Shown piece by piece: positions 7,433-16,330 of a DNA stretch of 64,000 nt (its first letter is position 1; the number at the start of each line of letters is the position of its first letter). Source of the DNA: Sedimenticola hydrogenitrophicus (GTDB lineage: Bacteria > Pseudomonadota > Gammaproteobacteria > Chromatiales > Chromatiaceae); assembly GCF_029017505.1 (NCBI RefSeq), contig NZ_JAQGEI010000009.1, positions 1 through 64,000 of the forward strand, written 5' to 3'. The translations under genes were made by a program, and so were the position numbers. A model generated the notes under the pieces. It did no database searches. It worked only from the letters and a program-made list of their open reading frames with translations, and was not told the origin of the DNA.

Positions 7433-8245
7433 TCACCGCTGGCAGCGACCGCAGAAGAAACTGGAGCGCTGGCCGATGCGCTGCTGCCTGACCGGCGTTC
7501 CGCAGCCCGGGCAGGGCGCCCCCGCCCGGCCGTAGACCTGCAGCTCCTGGGCGAAATAGCCGGGCTTGCCATCCTCCTGCTGGAAATCCCGCAGGGTGGT
7601 GCCGCCCCGGGCGATGGCCGCGGCAAGCACCTCTTTTATCTCCCCGCTGAGCCGGGCGTAGCGGGCGGCCGAGATTCGGTTGGCGGCACGGGTCGGCAAT
7701 ATGCCGGCCCGGTACAGCGCCTCGTTGGCATAGATATTCCCCACCCCCACCACCACCCGGCCGTCCATGATCAGGCTCTTCACCGCCACCCGGCGCTTTT
7801 GTGCCTGCCGGTGCAGGTAGTCGCCATCGAACGCTTCCGACAGGGGTTCCGGCCCCAGGTGGGCGATCAGTGGGTGCTCGGCCACCGGCCGGTCGGTCCA
7901 GAGCACGGCGCCGAAGCGGCGCGGGTCGCGCAGCCGCAGGCAGCAGTCGCGGAACTGCAGGTCGAAGTGGTCATGCTTGCCCGGTTCGCTGTCGCGCGGC
8001 AGGATGCGCAGACTGCCGGACATCCCCAGGTGCAGGATCAGGGTGCCGTTGGCGAGGTTGAGCAGCAGGTACTTGGCGCGCCGCTCCACCGAGCGCACGG
8101 TGCGGCCGGTCACCAGCCCGGCCAGGTTGTCCACCACCGGCCAACGCAGGTTGGGCTGGCGTACCGCCACACCGCTGATCCGCCGCCCCTGGATATGCGG
8201 GGCGATGCCGCTGCGGGTGGTCTCGACTTCGGGCAGTTCCGGCAT
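7433..8245 (-). CDS. mutM: Formamidopyrimidine-DNA glycosylase
   Basis: A DNA repair glycosylase/AP lyase removing 8-oxoguanine and formamidopyrimidines. The 270-residue protein starts with the catalytic N-terminus PELPEVETTR (after Met removal, Pro is the nucleophile). It carries the conserved lysine in RRAKYLLL (about residue 58) and ends with the zinc finger CPGCGTPVRQQ…FCGRCQ. It lies one base behind the DUF4340 gene at the end of a five-gene minus-strand run, so it probably shares that transcript. Confidence 0.97.
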   Translation of the reverse strand: MPELPEVETTRSGIAPHIQGRRISGVAVRQPNLRWPVVDNLAGLVTGRTVRSVERRAKYLLLNLANGTLILHLGMSGSLRILPRDSEPGKHDHFDLQFRDCCLRLRDPRRFGAVLWTDRPVAEHPLIAHLGPEPLSEAFDGDYLHRQAQKRRVAVKSLIMDGRVVVGVGNIYANEALYRAGILPTRAANRISAARYARLSGEIKEVLAAAIARGGTTLRDFQQEDGKPGYFAQELQVYGRAGAPCPGCGTPVRQQRIGQRSSFFCGRCQR

Positions 8246-8246
8246 C

Positions 8247-9104
8247 CTATTCGTTGTCTCCCGGCGGCCGCAGCAGGGCGTCGCTGTTGAGCCCGTAGGC
8301 CAGCCCCAGCGTCCGGTTGACCAGCAGGGTCTGGGATTTCTGTTTGATCACCTCCAGAACCAGCGGCTCCACCTGGTCCGCCAAGCGCACGCTCACGGTC
8401 GTATCCCCCGGGGTGGCGGGCGCCTTGATCACCCGGGCCACCCAGGTGTGCTGCCAGGCGGAGGCCTTGTCTTGCAGTAGTTCGCGCCCGACCGCTGGAT
8501 TGGCGGGCTCCAGGTTCCAGTCGCCCTGGTCGTTGTAGAGGCGCCAGTCTGGGGTGCTGATCTCGCGGATCTCCGCATCCTCGGCGAACAGGGCGTGGCT
8601 GATGAACTCCTCGGCGCGTGCCAACGCGTGGTGCGGGAAGATGTCGTTGGTCAGGTAGAGCCGGTCGTCGATGCGCAGGTAGCGGCGGTAGTTGTAGGGG
8701 TGGGTGCCGCCGAATGTGATGCGCGTCTGGTTGAAGGTGAGCTCGGCCAGCGGCCGGTCCAGGCCGAACTCGGCCAGCCGCTCCGCCGGCAGCGGGAAGG
8801 ATTCGATCTGCGGGGTGGAGAGCAGATCCAGCAGGATGTCGATGCGCGGCGCATTGGCGCGCACCTGGTGGGGCTCGGTCATCCGCCACTCCCGGCCGTC
8901 CCGTTGCATGACGAACCGGGGACCGTTGTTGTTGCGGATCTCGATCCGCTGGATGGCCGCCGGGTCGAGCCGGGTGAGCGGCTCGCTCGGCGCGCCGGAT
9001 GGTTCTTCCGGGGTGAGCCAGACCCACAGGCCCAACAGCACCACCAGTAGTAACAGGAACAGATTGACCAGGCGCTGTCTGCGCATACGCGGTGTCTCCA
9101 TCAT
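8247..9104 (-). CDS. DUF4340 domain protein of a Gld-like ABC system
   Basis: A 285-residue protein with one N-terminal membrane anchor (about residues 13-30, LVNLFLLLLVVLLGLWVWL) and a large beta-rich periplasmic part of the DUF4340 type. I choose ATG 9104 because it overlaps the preceding stop (ATGA). A longer start at 9122 is possible. DUF4340 proteins commonly follow GldA/GldF/GldG-like ABC genes and are taken as parts of that exporter. The substrate is unknown. Confidence 0.8.
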   Translation of the reverse strand: MMETPRMRRQRLVNLFLLLLVVLLGLWVWLTPEEPSGAPSEPLTRLDPAAIQRIEIRNNNGPRFVMQRDGREWRMTEPHQVRANAPRIDILLDLLSTPQIESFPLPAERLAEFGLDRPLAELTFNQTRITFGGTHPYNYRRYLRIDDRLYLTNDIFPHHALARAEEFISHALFAEDAEIREISTPDWRLYNDQGDWNLEPANPAVGRELLQDKASAWQHTWVARVIKAPATPGDTTVSVRLADQVEPLVLEVIKQKSQTLLVNRTLGLAYGLNSDALLRPPGDNE

Positions 9105-10459
9105 GCCCTGCGGCGTCGCCACCAGATGAACAGGCCGGTGGCGATCAGCAGTAGCGGTAGTATAAACAGGAAGCCGAGCCCGATGGCGGCCCCGGCGGTG
9201 CGGCTCAGTTCGAGCCGGGTGTCGGGCGCGGTCCGGGCCGGAATGTCCAGCAGGTTGTCATCACCGCTGAGCCAGCGGATCAGGTTGAGGCCCAGGTCGA
9301 GGTTGCCGCCGTTGCCCAGGTAGCTGTTGGAGAGAAAATCGCCGTCACCCACCACCATCAGCCGCTGCGATGTCCCTTCCAACTGACGGCTGAAGGCGTA
9401 TCCCAGGGTCAGGGGGCCGGGCTCCTCGCCCAGCGCGGCATTACGCCGCAGTTCGCCGCTCAGCGTGCTGGTCTCGTTCCAACTGCCCGGCTGGGTCTGC
9501 AACAGGGAGATGGCCTGCCAGCCGGCGCCCGGGCTGGCCTTCAGCGCGGCGGCGAAGGGGTAGAGCGTCACCCGCTCCAGGCGCTGCGTGGCGGGGTGGT
9601 CGGGAAAACGGGTCACCAGCGCGATGGCGGGATTGTCCAGGCCCATTCCGGCGGCGTTGGCATCCACCACCGTGCCCGGCAGTATCTCCAGGTCGAGCCC
9701 CGGGAACAGTTCCGGCAGGGCGTGTTGCGGGCCGGGATCGGTCAGCCACAACAGGTTGCCGCCGCGGTCGAGGTAGTCCCTGATCACCTGCCGCTCCGCC
9801 GGCAGCAGGGCAACCTGGGGACCGGCCAGCACCAGCAGCGCGATATTGCGCGGTATCAGCGGCTGCTCGCTCAGCTGCAGGGCCTGAATCCGGTAGCCCT
9901 TGCGCTGCAGTTCGGCGCCGAACTCGCCCAGGTCGTGGTTGGCCTTGCCGATGAGTCGGCGTTCGCCATGCCCCTCGATGCCGGCGATCCAGCGCTGACC
10001 CCGCTGGATCAGCCGCTGGATGCTGTTGCTGATCTGCTGCTCCGTCAGGGTGTCCAGGTTCTCGCTGCGCTCCTGGTAGCTGAGCTGCAGCTCACCGGCG
10101 CGGCGGATGCCGGTTTCACGGGTCAGTTCGGGCTGCAGCGCCGGGTCGATGAATTCCAGGGTGATGTCGAGTCGGTGTCGCTGGTAGGGTTCGATGACGG
10201 CGCGGATCTGTTGCCGCAGTTGCGGATTGGCCGGGGCAAAGGAGCGGATCAGCAGCGGTGCTTCCAGTCTCTCCAATAGCTGCCGACTGGCGCCGGTGAG
10301 ACTGTTCCGGGCCCGGTCGGTCCAGTCGTACACGCCCTGGTAGCGTTGGCTGAGCCAGCCGGCCAGGCCGATGGCGAGGAGCAGCAAAAGATAGAAGAGC
10401 AGGCCCTCCAGGCGCTGCCGGAAACGGTGGCGGTTGGCGGCGGACAATTCAGCCCCCAC
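9101..10459 (-). CDS. GldG-like auxiliary component of ABC transporter
   Basis: A 452-residue protein with a TM helix near the N-terminus (about residues 19-37), a large exoplasmic ABC-type_uncharacterised-transport domain, and a C-terminal TM helix (about residues 425-447) ending in basic residues. The order matches GldG of gliding bacteria and its many relatives in non-gliding proteobacteria. The start is a GTG overlapping the end of the permease gene by 11 bp. It is tightly coupled to both neighbours and probably forms one complex with them. No gliding genes are nearby, so the gliding name should be taken as family only. Confidence 0.8.
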   Translation of the reverse strand: MGAELSAANRHRFRQRLEGLLFYLLLLLAIGLAGWLSQRYQGVYDWTDRARNSLTGASRQLLERLEAPLLIRSFAPANPQLRQQIRAVIEPYQRHRLDITLEFIDPALQPELTRETGIRRAGELQLSYQERSENLDTLTEQQISNSIQRLIQRGQRWIAGIEGHGERRLIGKANHDLGEFGAELQRKGYRIQALQLSEQPLIPRNIALLVLAGPQVALLPAERQVIRDYLDRGGNLLWLTDPGPQHALPELFPGLDLEILPGTVVDANAAGMGLDNPAIALVTRFPDHPATQRLERVTLYPFAAALKASPGAGWQAISLLQTQPGSWNETSTLSGELRRNAALGEEPGPLTLGYAFSRQLEGTSQRLMVVGDGDFLSNSYLGNGGNLDLGLNLIRWLSGDDNLLDIPARTAPDTRLELSRTAGAAIGLGFLFILPLLLIATGLFIWWRRRRA

Positions 10460-11195
10460 GGCGTCGACTCTCCAGGTGATGAATGGCCATCAGCAGGCTG
10501 GCGATGATCAGCAGCAGGAAGTAAGCCAGATCGCCGCTGCGTACCACACCGTCGAGAAAGGGCCGGTAGTGGCTGGTCAGGGAGAGCCACTCGAACAGGC
10601 CGCTGCGATCGTCGGAACCCGACAGGTTGACGATCCAGAGAAACAGCAGCAGTCCGTAGCTGCTGATGGCGGCCACCGCCGGTTGCTCGGTCAGGCTGGA
10701 GAGAAACAGGCCGATGGCGCTGTAGCAGGCCAGCAGCAGTCCCATTCCCAGCAGGGTGGCGGCCAGACGACCCAGGTCCAGGGTGCCGCCCAGCAGCAGC
10801 GACAGCGGCAGCAGCGCGATCAGCAACAGCAGCAGCCCGAACACCCCCAGCATGGCCAGGTATTTGCCCAATACGATCTGGGCGGTGGAGATCGGCGCCG
10901 AGAAGAGCAGCCGGATGGTGCCGCTGCGCTGCTCTTCACTCAGCAGGCGCATGGTCAGCAGCGGGGTCAGCAGCAGCAGGACCATGGCGCCGGAATCGAA
11001 CAGCGGTGCGACCACCAGATCGGTGACCCCCAGCTCCGAGGCGCCGGCGATCAGCTTCGGTTGCAGCTGCATGAAGCTCTCGATCTGCACCAGGAACAGC
11101 CAGGCGAGGATGATCATGGCGACACCCAGCAGGCTCCAGGCGAGTGGGGAGAGGAACAGGGCTCGCAGCTCTCGACCGGCCACGGCGCGGATCAC
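10449..11195 (-). CDS. ABC-2 type permease (GldF-like)
   Basis: A 248-residue permease with six hydrophobic segments; the first is around residues 17-36 and the last ends near residue 240 before SRRRGG. SEEQRSGTIRLLFSAPIS at about residues 90-107 is the typical intracellular loop of ABC-2 permeases. ATG 11195 overlaps the ATPase stop by 4 bp. It works with the ATPase at 11192-12136 and the GldG-like protein to export an unknown substrate or remodel the envelope. Confidence 0.85.
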   Translation of the reverse strand: MIRAVAGRELRALFLSPLAWSLLGVAMIILAWLFLVQIESFMQLQPKLIAGASELGVTDLVVAPLFDSGAMVLLLLTPLLTMRLLSEEQRSGTIRLLFSAPISTAQIVLGKYLAMLGVFGLLLLLIALLPLSLLLGGTLDLGRLAATLLGMGLLLACYSAIGLFLSSLTEQPAVAAISSYGLLLFLWIVNLSGSDDRSGLFEWLSLTSHYRPFLDGVVRSGDLAYFLLLIIASLLMAIHHLESRRRGG

Positions 11196-12136
11196 TGGAC
11201 CCGCTCCGCGAGTGTGGCTTGATCGAATGCAATCTGGCCGAGCGTGACTTGGCTGAAAATCCGTTCCAGGTCGTCCTGATCGTCACGCAGTTCGCACAGC
11301 CGCCCGCCCTGGCGCACGATCGCCTCGGCAATGTCCGCCGGGCCGTGGCTCCCGGCAAGGGTGAGGCGGAATTGCCGCGGATCCAGCGGTTCAACCGCGC
11401 TCACCCCCGGCAGATCGGCCAGCAAAGCGCCGTCGCCATCCGTCCCCAACGTCACCAGCAACCGGTTCTGCTGCCGTTGACTGACCGGTCCGGAATAGAC
11501 CAGCCGGCCCTGGTGCAGGATCAGCACCCGATCGCAGAGCGATTGCACCTCGGGCAGGATATGGGTGGAGAGCAGCACGCCGCAGGCCTCCGCCAGGTCG
11601 CGGATCAGGCTGCGAATCTCCCGGACCTGGTTCGGGTCCAGGCCGCTGGTGGGTTCGTCGAGGATGATGATGCGCGGATTGTGGATGATCGCCTGGGCGA
11701 TGCCGACCCGCTGCTGATAGCCCTTGGAGAGGTTGCCGATCACCCGCGAGCCCATCGGGCTCAGACCGCAACGCGTCTTGGCCCGCGCCACGGCACGCTC
11801 ACTGTCTGCCGCGCTGATCCGGTGTATCCGGGCGCAGAAGCGGAGGTATTCATCCACCCGCATCTCCGGGTAGAGTGGCGGGGTCTCAGGCAGATAGCCA
11901 AGGGCGCTTTTGGCCTGGATGGGGTCTTGGCGCAGATCGATACCGTCCAGCCGCACGCGGCCGCTGCTGGGTGCCAGCACGCCGCTGATGATCTGCATGG
12001 TGGTGGATTTTCCGGCCCCGTTGGGGCCGAGAAATCCCAGCACTTCGCCCGGTTGCAGCTCGAAGCTGAGATCCTCCACGGCGCAGTGATCACCATAGCG
12101 CCGGGAGAGATTTTCAATGTGGATTAATGCGGCCAT
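11192..12136 (-). CDS. ABC transporter ATPase (GldA-like)
   Basis: A 314-residue nucleotide-binding subunit. Walker A is GPNGAGKST (about residue 38), the signature is LSKGYQQRVG, and Walker B is RIIILDEPTSGLD; the rest is a C-terminal regulatory region typical of ABC-2 exporters. ATG 12136 is preferred over an upstream TTG (12175), because MAALIHIENLSRRYG is the standard start of such domains. It is the first gene of the run ATPase-permease-GldG-DUF4340-mutM, all overlapping or nearly so. Confidence 0.88.
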   Translation of the reverse strand: MAALIHIENLSRRYGDHCAVEDLSFELQPGEVLGFLGPNGAGKSTTMQIISGVLAPSSGRVRLDGIDLRQDPIQAKSALGYLPETPPLYPEMRVDEYLRFCARIHRISAADSERAVARAKTRCGLSPMGSRVIGNLSKGYQQRVGIAQAIIHNPRIIILDEPTSGLDPNQVREIRSLIRDLAEACGVLLSTHILPEVQSLCDRVLILHQGRLVYSGPVSQRQQNRLLVTLGTDGDGALLADLPGVSAVEPLDPRQFRLTLAGSHGPADIAEAIVRQGGRLCELRDDQDDLERIFSQVTLGQIAFDQATLAERVQ

Positions 12137-12232
12137 TGGGCCAGCAAGGTACAGGAGATCGGGTCGTAAGATCAAGATGCCCCGGCATCGGTTGGCGAAG
12201 TCGGGTATGGGGCGTGCGGGCCCTTAGTCCGT

Positions 12233-12260
12233 GAGTCTGTCGGTCAAGTCCGACAGACTC
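12233..12260. terminator. Strong hairpin behind the 55-residue ORF
   Basis: A perfect 11-bp stem GAGTCTGTCGG / CCGACAGACTC with a 6-nt loop, 10 bp past the stop of the small gene. No clear T-run follows on the minus strand, so it may be a transcript-end stabiliser rather than a classical terminator. Confidence 0.55.
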
Positions 12261-12269
12261 CGTGGATTT

Positions 12270-12437
12270 CTAGTGGGATGCCTGCTCCGGTACGCCGCCA
12301 TCCTGGCAGACACAGCTGCTGGTCCAGCGGGAAAAGGTGTGCTCGGAAGGGGGCTCCACGCCGATGTAAGTGGCCGAGATGGCGATAAACTCGGCGATCC
12401 GCTCCCGCTCCTGGCATTTGATGTTCTGATGTTCCAT
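12270..12437 (-). CDS. Short 55-residue protein of unknown function
   Basis: A small gene with a strong Shine-Dalgarno (CCAGGAGGATT) 6-8 bp before ATG 12437 and a TAG stop just ahead of a perfect hairpin. It reads MEHQNIKCQERERIAEFIAI at the start, then ATYIGVEPP and SSCVCQDGG. It has three cysteines, no signal peptide and no membrane helix. The good RBS and the hairpin make it more credible than an overlapping frame of 77 codons with no RBS. No family is recognised. Confidence 0.55.
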   Translation of the reverse strand: MEHQNIKCQERERIAEFIAISATYIGVEPPSEHTFSRWTSSCVCQDGGVPEQASH

Positions 12438-12597
12438 GACGAATCCTCCTGGATAATGATCTGCTGGTGAATACCATACTGATTTACTCGGTTATTATCA
12501 AGCCTACAGATTACGCTGGCATTGATAGTGTGAACGGCGTTGGTTTCCGTTTGATGACGCTTACGGGTCAGTGGTTGCCAGTGAGGAACTTGAACCC

Positions 12598-12648
12598 GAG
12601 TCGCAATAACCCCTCGGGGCGCCGCGCCGGCGCGGGTTATGTCGACTC
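12598..12648. terminator. Hairpin overlapping the end of the GGDEF-EAL gene
   Basis: Arms GAGTCG-CA-ATAACCC (12598-12612) and GGGTTAT-GT-CGACTC (12634-12648) pair over 13 of 15 positions. The stop codon of the minus-strand gene lies inside the right arm. It may end the long GGDEF-EAL transcript. Confidence 0.5.
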
Positions 12649-15618
12649 GGGGTTTGGGGAGTGTTGCCGCGCGTAGGGCGCGATGGCGTACTGTGCCAGG
12701 AGTTGGCCGAGCTCCATGGCGGGAACCGGTTTGCTGATCAGGTAGCCCTGGATGTTGTCGCAGCCGCAGCGTTTGAGAAACGCCATCTGCGCCTCGCTCT
12801 CCACCCCCTCGGCGATCACCTCCAGTTTCAGGCTTTTGGCCATGGCGCCGATGGTCATGGCGATGGCGGCGTCATCCTCGGACTGGATGATGTTGCGGAT
12901 GAACGCGCGGTCGATCTTGATCTTGTCGAACGGGAAACGCTGCAGATAGGAGAGCGACGAATGACCGGTGCCGAAGTCATCCAGGGCCAGCCGCACACCC
13001 TGTCGCTTCAGGGCACCGAGGGCCTCGATCATGTGCTCCGGATCCTCCATCATGGTGCTCTCGGTGATCTCGATCTCTAGCGAGGCGGGATTGATACCGG
13101 TGCGGTCGATCACCTGCTGGACGATCTCCGCCATGTCCTGGCCTTCCAGCTGGCGCACCGACACATTCACCGCCACGATCAGCTGCGGGTAACCGTTGCG
13201 CTGGAAATGCTTCAGCTGCCGGCAGGCGGTCTCCAGCACCCACTCGCCGATGGGCAGGATCAGTCCGGTCTCCTCGGCCAGCGGGATGAAACGGTCCGGG
13301 CTGACCAGCCCGCGTCGCGGATGGTGCCAGCGTAACAGGGCCTCCATGCCGGTGATCCGGTTGGTCCGCTGATTGAACTGGGGTTGGTAATAGAGCTCCA
13401 GCTCATTGTCGCGCAGCGCGTTGCGCAAGTCGTTCTCCATCTCCATGCGCTGCTGAACCTGGTGGTTCAGCTCCTCGGTGAAGAACTGCAGCTTCTCACC
13501 GTTGCGGTTCTTCGCCTGGTACATCGCGGCATCGGCATTGCTCAGCAGATTGTCCAGCCTTTTGCCATCCTGGGGCCAGAGCGCCACCCCGATGGCACAA
13601 CTGACGTGCAGCAGGCGTTCACCCACCGCTATCGGCTGGCTGATTTTCTGGGTGATGCGGCGGGCGAAATCGGTCACCACGTCGGGCGAATCGATTTCGG
13701 TCAGCAGGATGACGAATTCGTCACCGCCATAACGTGAGACGGTGTCGCTGGCACGGGCCAGATTCGACAGCCGGTTGCCCACCTCCACCAGCACCTGATC
13801 ACCGGTTTCGTGGCCGAGGCTGTCATTGATCAGCTTGAAGCGGTTCAGATCCAGCATCAGCAGGGCGGTCTGCTTCATCTGCCGCCTGGGGTGGCCGATC
13901 AGTTGGATAAAGCGCTCGGCCAGCATGCTGCGGTTGGGCAGGCCGGTCAGCTCGTCGTGATAAGCCAGGTAGTTGAGCCGTTCCTCCATCGCCTTGCGCT
14001 GGCTGATGTCGTGATGCATGCCGATGAAGTGGCTGATCTCGCCCTGCTTGTTCCTGACCGGCGAGATACTCACCAGCTCCCAGAACAGTTCGCCGCTCTT
14101 CTTGCGGTTGAGCAGTTCACCCTCCCAGATCTCTCCGGACTTGATGGTCTGCCACATGGCCTCGTAGACCGCCTGCGGGGTCTGATCCGAGCCGGTCTTG
14201 TTGAACTTGCACCCGATCACCTCCTCCTGCCGGTAACCGGTGGTGATCTCGAAGCGGCGGTTCACATACTCGGTGACACCCTCGGCGTTGGTGATTACCA
14301 GGGAGCTGACGCTCTGCTCGATGGCCTGGTGCAGCTTGCGCAGCTCCTGTTCCACCAGCTCGCGCTGTTCCCGGTCCGCCAGCAGGCTCAGGCGCATCGA
14401 CTCGAAGCTCAGGCCCAGACGGCCGAATTCGTCCCGGGCATTGATCTGGAGCGGTTGTCTGAGATTGCCCGACTCGATGGTTCTGGCGGCATTCTCCAGC
14501 AGATTCAGGGGGAACAGGATGCGTCGATAGGTGATCAGATAGGTGACGATGAACAGCACAAACACCAGCAGCACGGTCGCCATCAGGGCGACCACGGTCT
14601 GGTTGGCCTGCTGTTGAATGGCCGCGATATCCTGCCCGTTGTGGATGCTGGCGGCCTCGGAGAGAGCGGTGATGGTGTCGATGGCGCGCGAGGCCTCGGA
14701 AAACCAGACCAGCTCGGTTACCGGATAGGGTTTGCCGTCCCGGCTGGCCCCCAGGACCCGGTTGCGGATTTCTTCATAGCTGCCCTTGAATATCGCCCGG
14801 TAGCGGGCCATTGCGGCCTTGATCTCCGGGGTTTCCGGGTAGAAGGCCAGTACCTCAAGACTCTTTTTCTCGCCGAACTCCAGCGCCTCCCGATACTGTA
14901 TCAGGTGATGCAGTTCATCCACGCTGAGCGATCTGTTTAATGCGATAGCCCTGCCGATATCGGCCCGTTCGCGACCGGCATACTCGGCCATGGTATAGAA
15001 GGAGTCACGCAGCATCTGCCCATAATAGATGACATGACCAATCTCTTCGGTCGGCGCCGTGATGGCGCGCTGCAGCTTGGCGATATCTTCTATTTTTCCG
15101 GTCACCAGACCAAACCAGCGCAGGGAGATCCGCGGATCCTTGTTACCAAGAAAGGCCCGGTCCACCTCGCGGCGCAGCTGCTGCAGCTGATCGTAGAGCT
15201 GCTGCATGGACGTGTAGGCGCGCTCGAGCGGGGTTAAGCCTTCAGGGGCGTGATATTGCTGGAGAATCCGCGCGAACTCCCGGTATCTGTGGTCGGTGCG
15301 TTTGCGCTGGTCATTCAGGCGGATCAGCTGATCCGCCTCCAGCGTGCCGGGGATAGCCAGGAGGGTTGAGGTGAGTCCGCGTTCCACGGCCAGCTCGGTG
15401 GTCAGTTGCAGCGACCGGTCCGCCAGCAGATTGATCAGCCCCAGGTGGCTGGCGGATTGATGTTGGCGGATGACACCGATACTGTTCCAGGCAATGGCGG
15501 AGACCGCGATCGCACAGAGCAGGCCCAGCACCATGAGCAGGAGCCGGCGGATCTTGATGTGGCAGATCAGATTCTGAAGCCAGGGCAACTTATCACCTTC
15601 GTTATTTTGCGACGGCAT
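12637..15618 (-). CDS. Membrane GGDEF-EAL protein with NIT-like sensor, HAMP and PAS
   Basis: A 993-residue cyclic-di-GMP enzyme. TM1 is at about residues 28-48 and a roughly 280-residue helical periplasmic region, resembling the nitrate/nitrite-sensing type, follows. TM2 (about 340-362) leads to HAMP, then a PAS-PAC module with the usual GMHHDIS end. GGDEF is intact (RYGGDEF, about residue 630) with an RxxD inhibition site five residues before it (RASD). EAL is intact (GMEALLRW, about residue 756), with DDFGTGHSSLSYL further on. Both synthesis and hydrolysis motifs are kept, so it may switch between activities. It is a single gene with hairpins on its 3' side. Confidence 0.9.
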   Translation of the reverse strand: MPSQNNEGDKLPWLQNLICHIKIRRLLLMVLGLLCAIAVSAIAWNSIGVIRQHQSASHLGLINLLADRSLQLTTELAVERGLTSTLLAIPGTLEADQLIRLNDQRKRTDHRYREFARILQQYHAPEGLTPLERAYTSMQQLYDQLQQLRREVDRAFLGNKDPRISLRWFGLVTGKIEDIAKLQRAITAPTEEIGHVIYYGQMLRDSFYTMAEYAGRERADIGRAIALNRSLSVDELHHLIQYREALEFGEKKSLEVLAFYPETPEIKAAMARYRAIFKGSYEEIRNRVLGASRDGKPYPVTELVWFSEASRAIDTITALSEAASIHNGQDIAAIQQQANQTVVALMATVLLVFVLFIVTYLITYRRILFPLNLLENAARTIESGNLRQPLQINARDEFGRLGLSFESMRLSLLADREQRELVEQELRKLHQAIEQSVSSLVITNAEGVTEYVNRRFEITTGYRQEEVIGCKFNKTGSDQTPQAVYEAMWQTIKSGEIWEGELLNRKKSGELFWELVSISPVRNKQGEISHFIGMHHDISQRKAMEERLNYLAYHDELTGLPNRSMLAERFIQLIGHPRRQMKQTALLMLDLNRFKLINDSLGHETGDQVLVEVGNRLSNLARASDTVSRYGGDEFVILLTEIDSPDVVTDFARRITQKISQPIAVGERLLHVSCAIGVALWPQDGKRLDNLLSNADAAMYQAKNRNGEKLQFFTEELNHQVQQRMEMENDLRNALRDNELELYYQPQFNQRTNRITGMEALLRWHHPRRGLVSPDRFIPLAEETGLILPIGEWVLETACRQLKHFQRNGYPQLIVAVNVSVRQLEGQDMAEIVQQVIDRTGINPASLEIEITESTMMEDPEHMIEALGALKRQGVRLALDDFGTGHSSLSYLQRFPFDKIKIDRAFIRNIIQSEDDAAIAMTIGAMAKSLKLEVIAEGVESEAQMAFLKRCGCDNIQGYLISKPVPAMELGQLLAQYAIAPYARQHSPNPEST

Positions 15619-15820
15619 CCCCGGCGTGAAATAATGGGGCTATGCTGTGTTCAGCCTTTTAGTTATGTGGTATTGGCGAATCAGCGCGGTGGTCGCGATG
15701 CCTACAGGCTACTTGTCGGCGCCAACTAGTGATTCTTTAAAAAGATTTTATCGAATCTACAGTAACCTCAGGGTTTTTATGGTATTAACCCTCCATTTTT
15801 ACTTTATATAGAGACATTTC

Positions 15821-16312
15821 ATGCAGATCAGCGATTTTAAGGCCGTCATCCTCGACTATGTCACCCGCGATCAGAGTGGCGAGATCATCGACAGCTCCGC
15901 CAACGATGGCTACCTGACCTATATCCACGGCACCGAGAGCCTGATACCGGCCCTGGAGCGGGCACTGACCGGGCACCGGCAGGGCGATAAGCTGTCGGTC
16001 AGCATCCCCTGCGAAGAGGCCTATGGCGAGCGGGACGAGAGCCTGATCGAAGGGGTGCCGCGGGAGAACTTCCCCTGCGTCGAGCAGATCGCGGTGGGCA
16101 TGCAGTTCCAGACCGAGATGGAGGAGGGGGTTCCGTTCCTGGTCACCGTGGTGGAAGTGGACGAGGCGACCGTCACCGTGGACGGCAATCATCCGATGGC
16201 CGGCAAGGAGCTCAATTTCGATCTGGAGATCATCGAGGTGCGCGAGGCCAGCGCGGATGAGATCGAGCACGGCCATGTGCATCACGATGGTGACCACTGC
16301 CAGACCCACTGA
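15821..16312 (+). CDS. SlyD-type FKBP peptidyl-prolyl isomerase
   Basis: A 163-residue cytoplasmic folding helper with an FKBP core interrupted by an insert-in-flap domain (about residues 68-128). SANDGYLTYIHGTESLIPAL is near the N-terminus. The C-terminal tail is rich in His and acidic residues (HGHVHHDGDHCQTH), as in metal-binding SlyD, and could carry nickel or copper. The start is ATG 15821. It is followed after 18 bp by a GNAT gene, probably on the same transcript. Confidence 0.88.
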   Translation: MQISDFKAVILDYVTRDQSGEIIDSSANDGYLTYIHGTESLIPALERALTGHRQGDKLSVSIPCEEAYGERDESLIEGVPRENFPCVEQIAVGMQFQTEMEEGVPFLVTVVEVDEATVTVDGNHPMAGKELNFDLEIIEVREASADEIEHGHVHHDGDHCQTH

Positions 16313-16330
16313 TCCGGGGGCGCGCGCATC

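Noticed and set aside
12244-12477. 77-codon minus-strand frame
   Set aside because: It lacks a ribosome-binding site; the overlapping 55-codon frame has a strong one.
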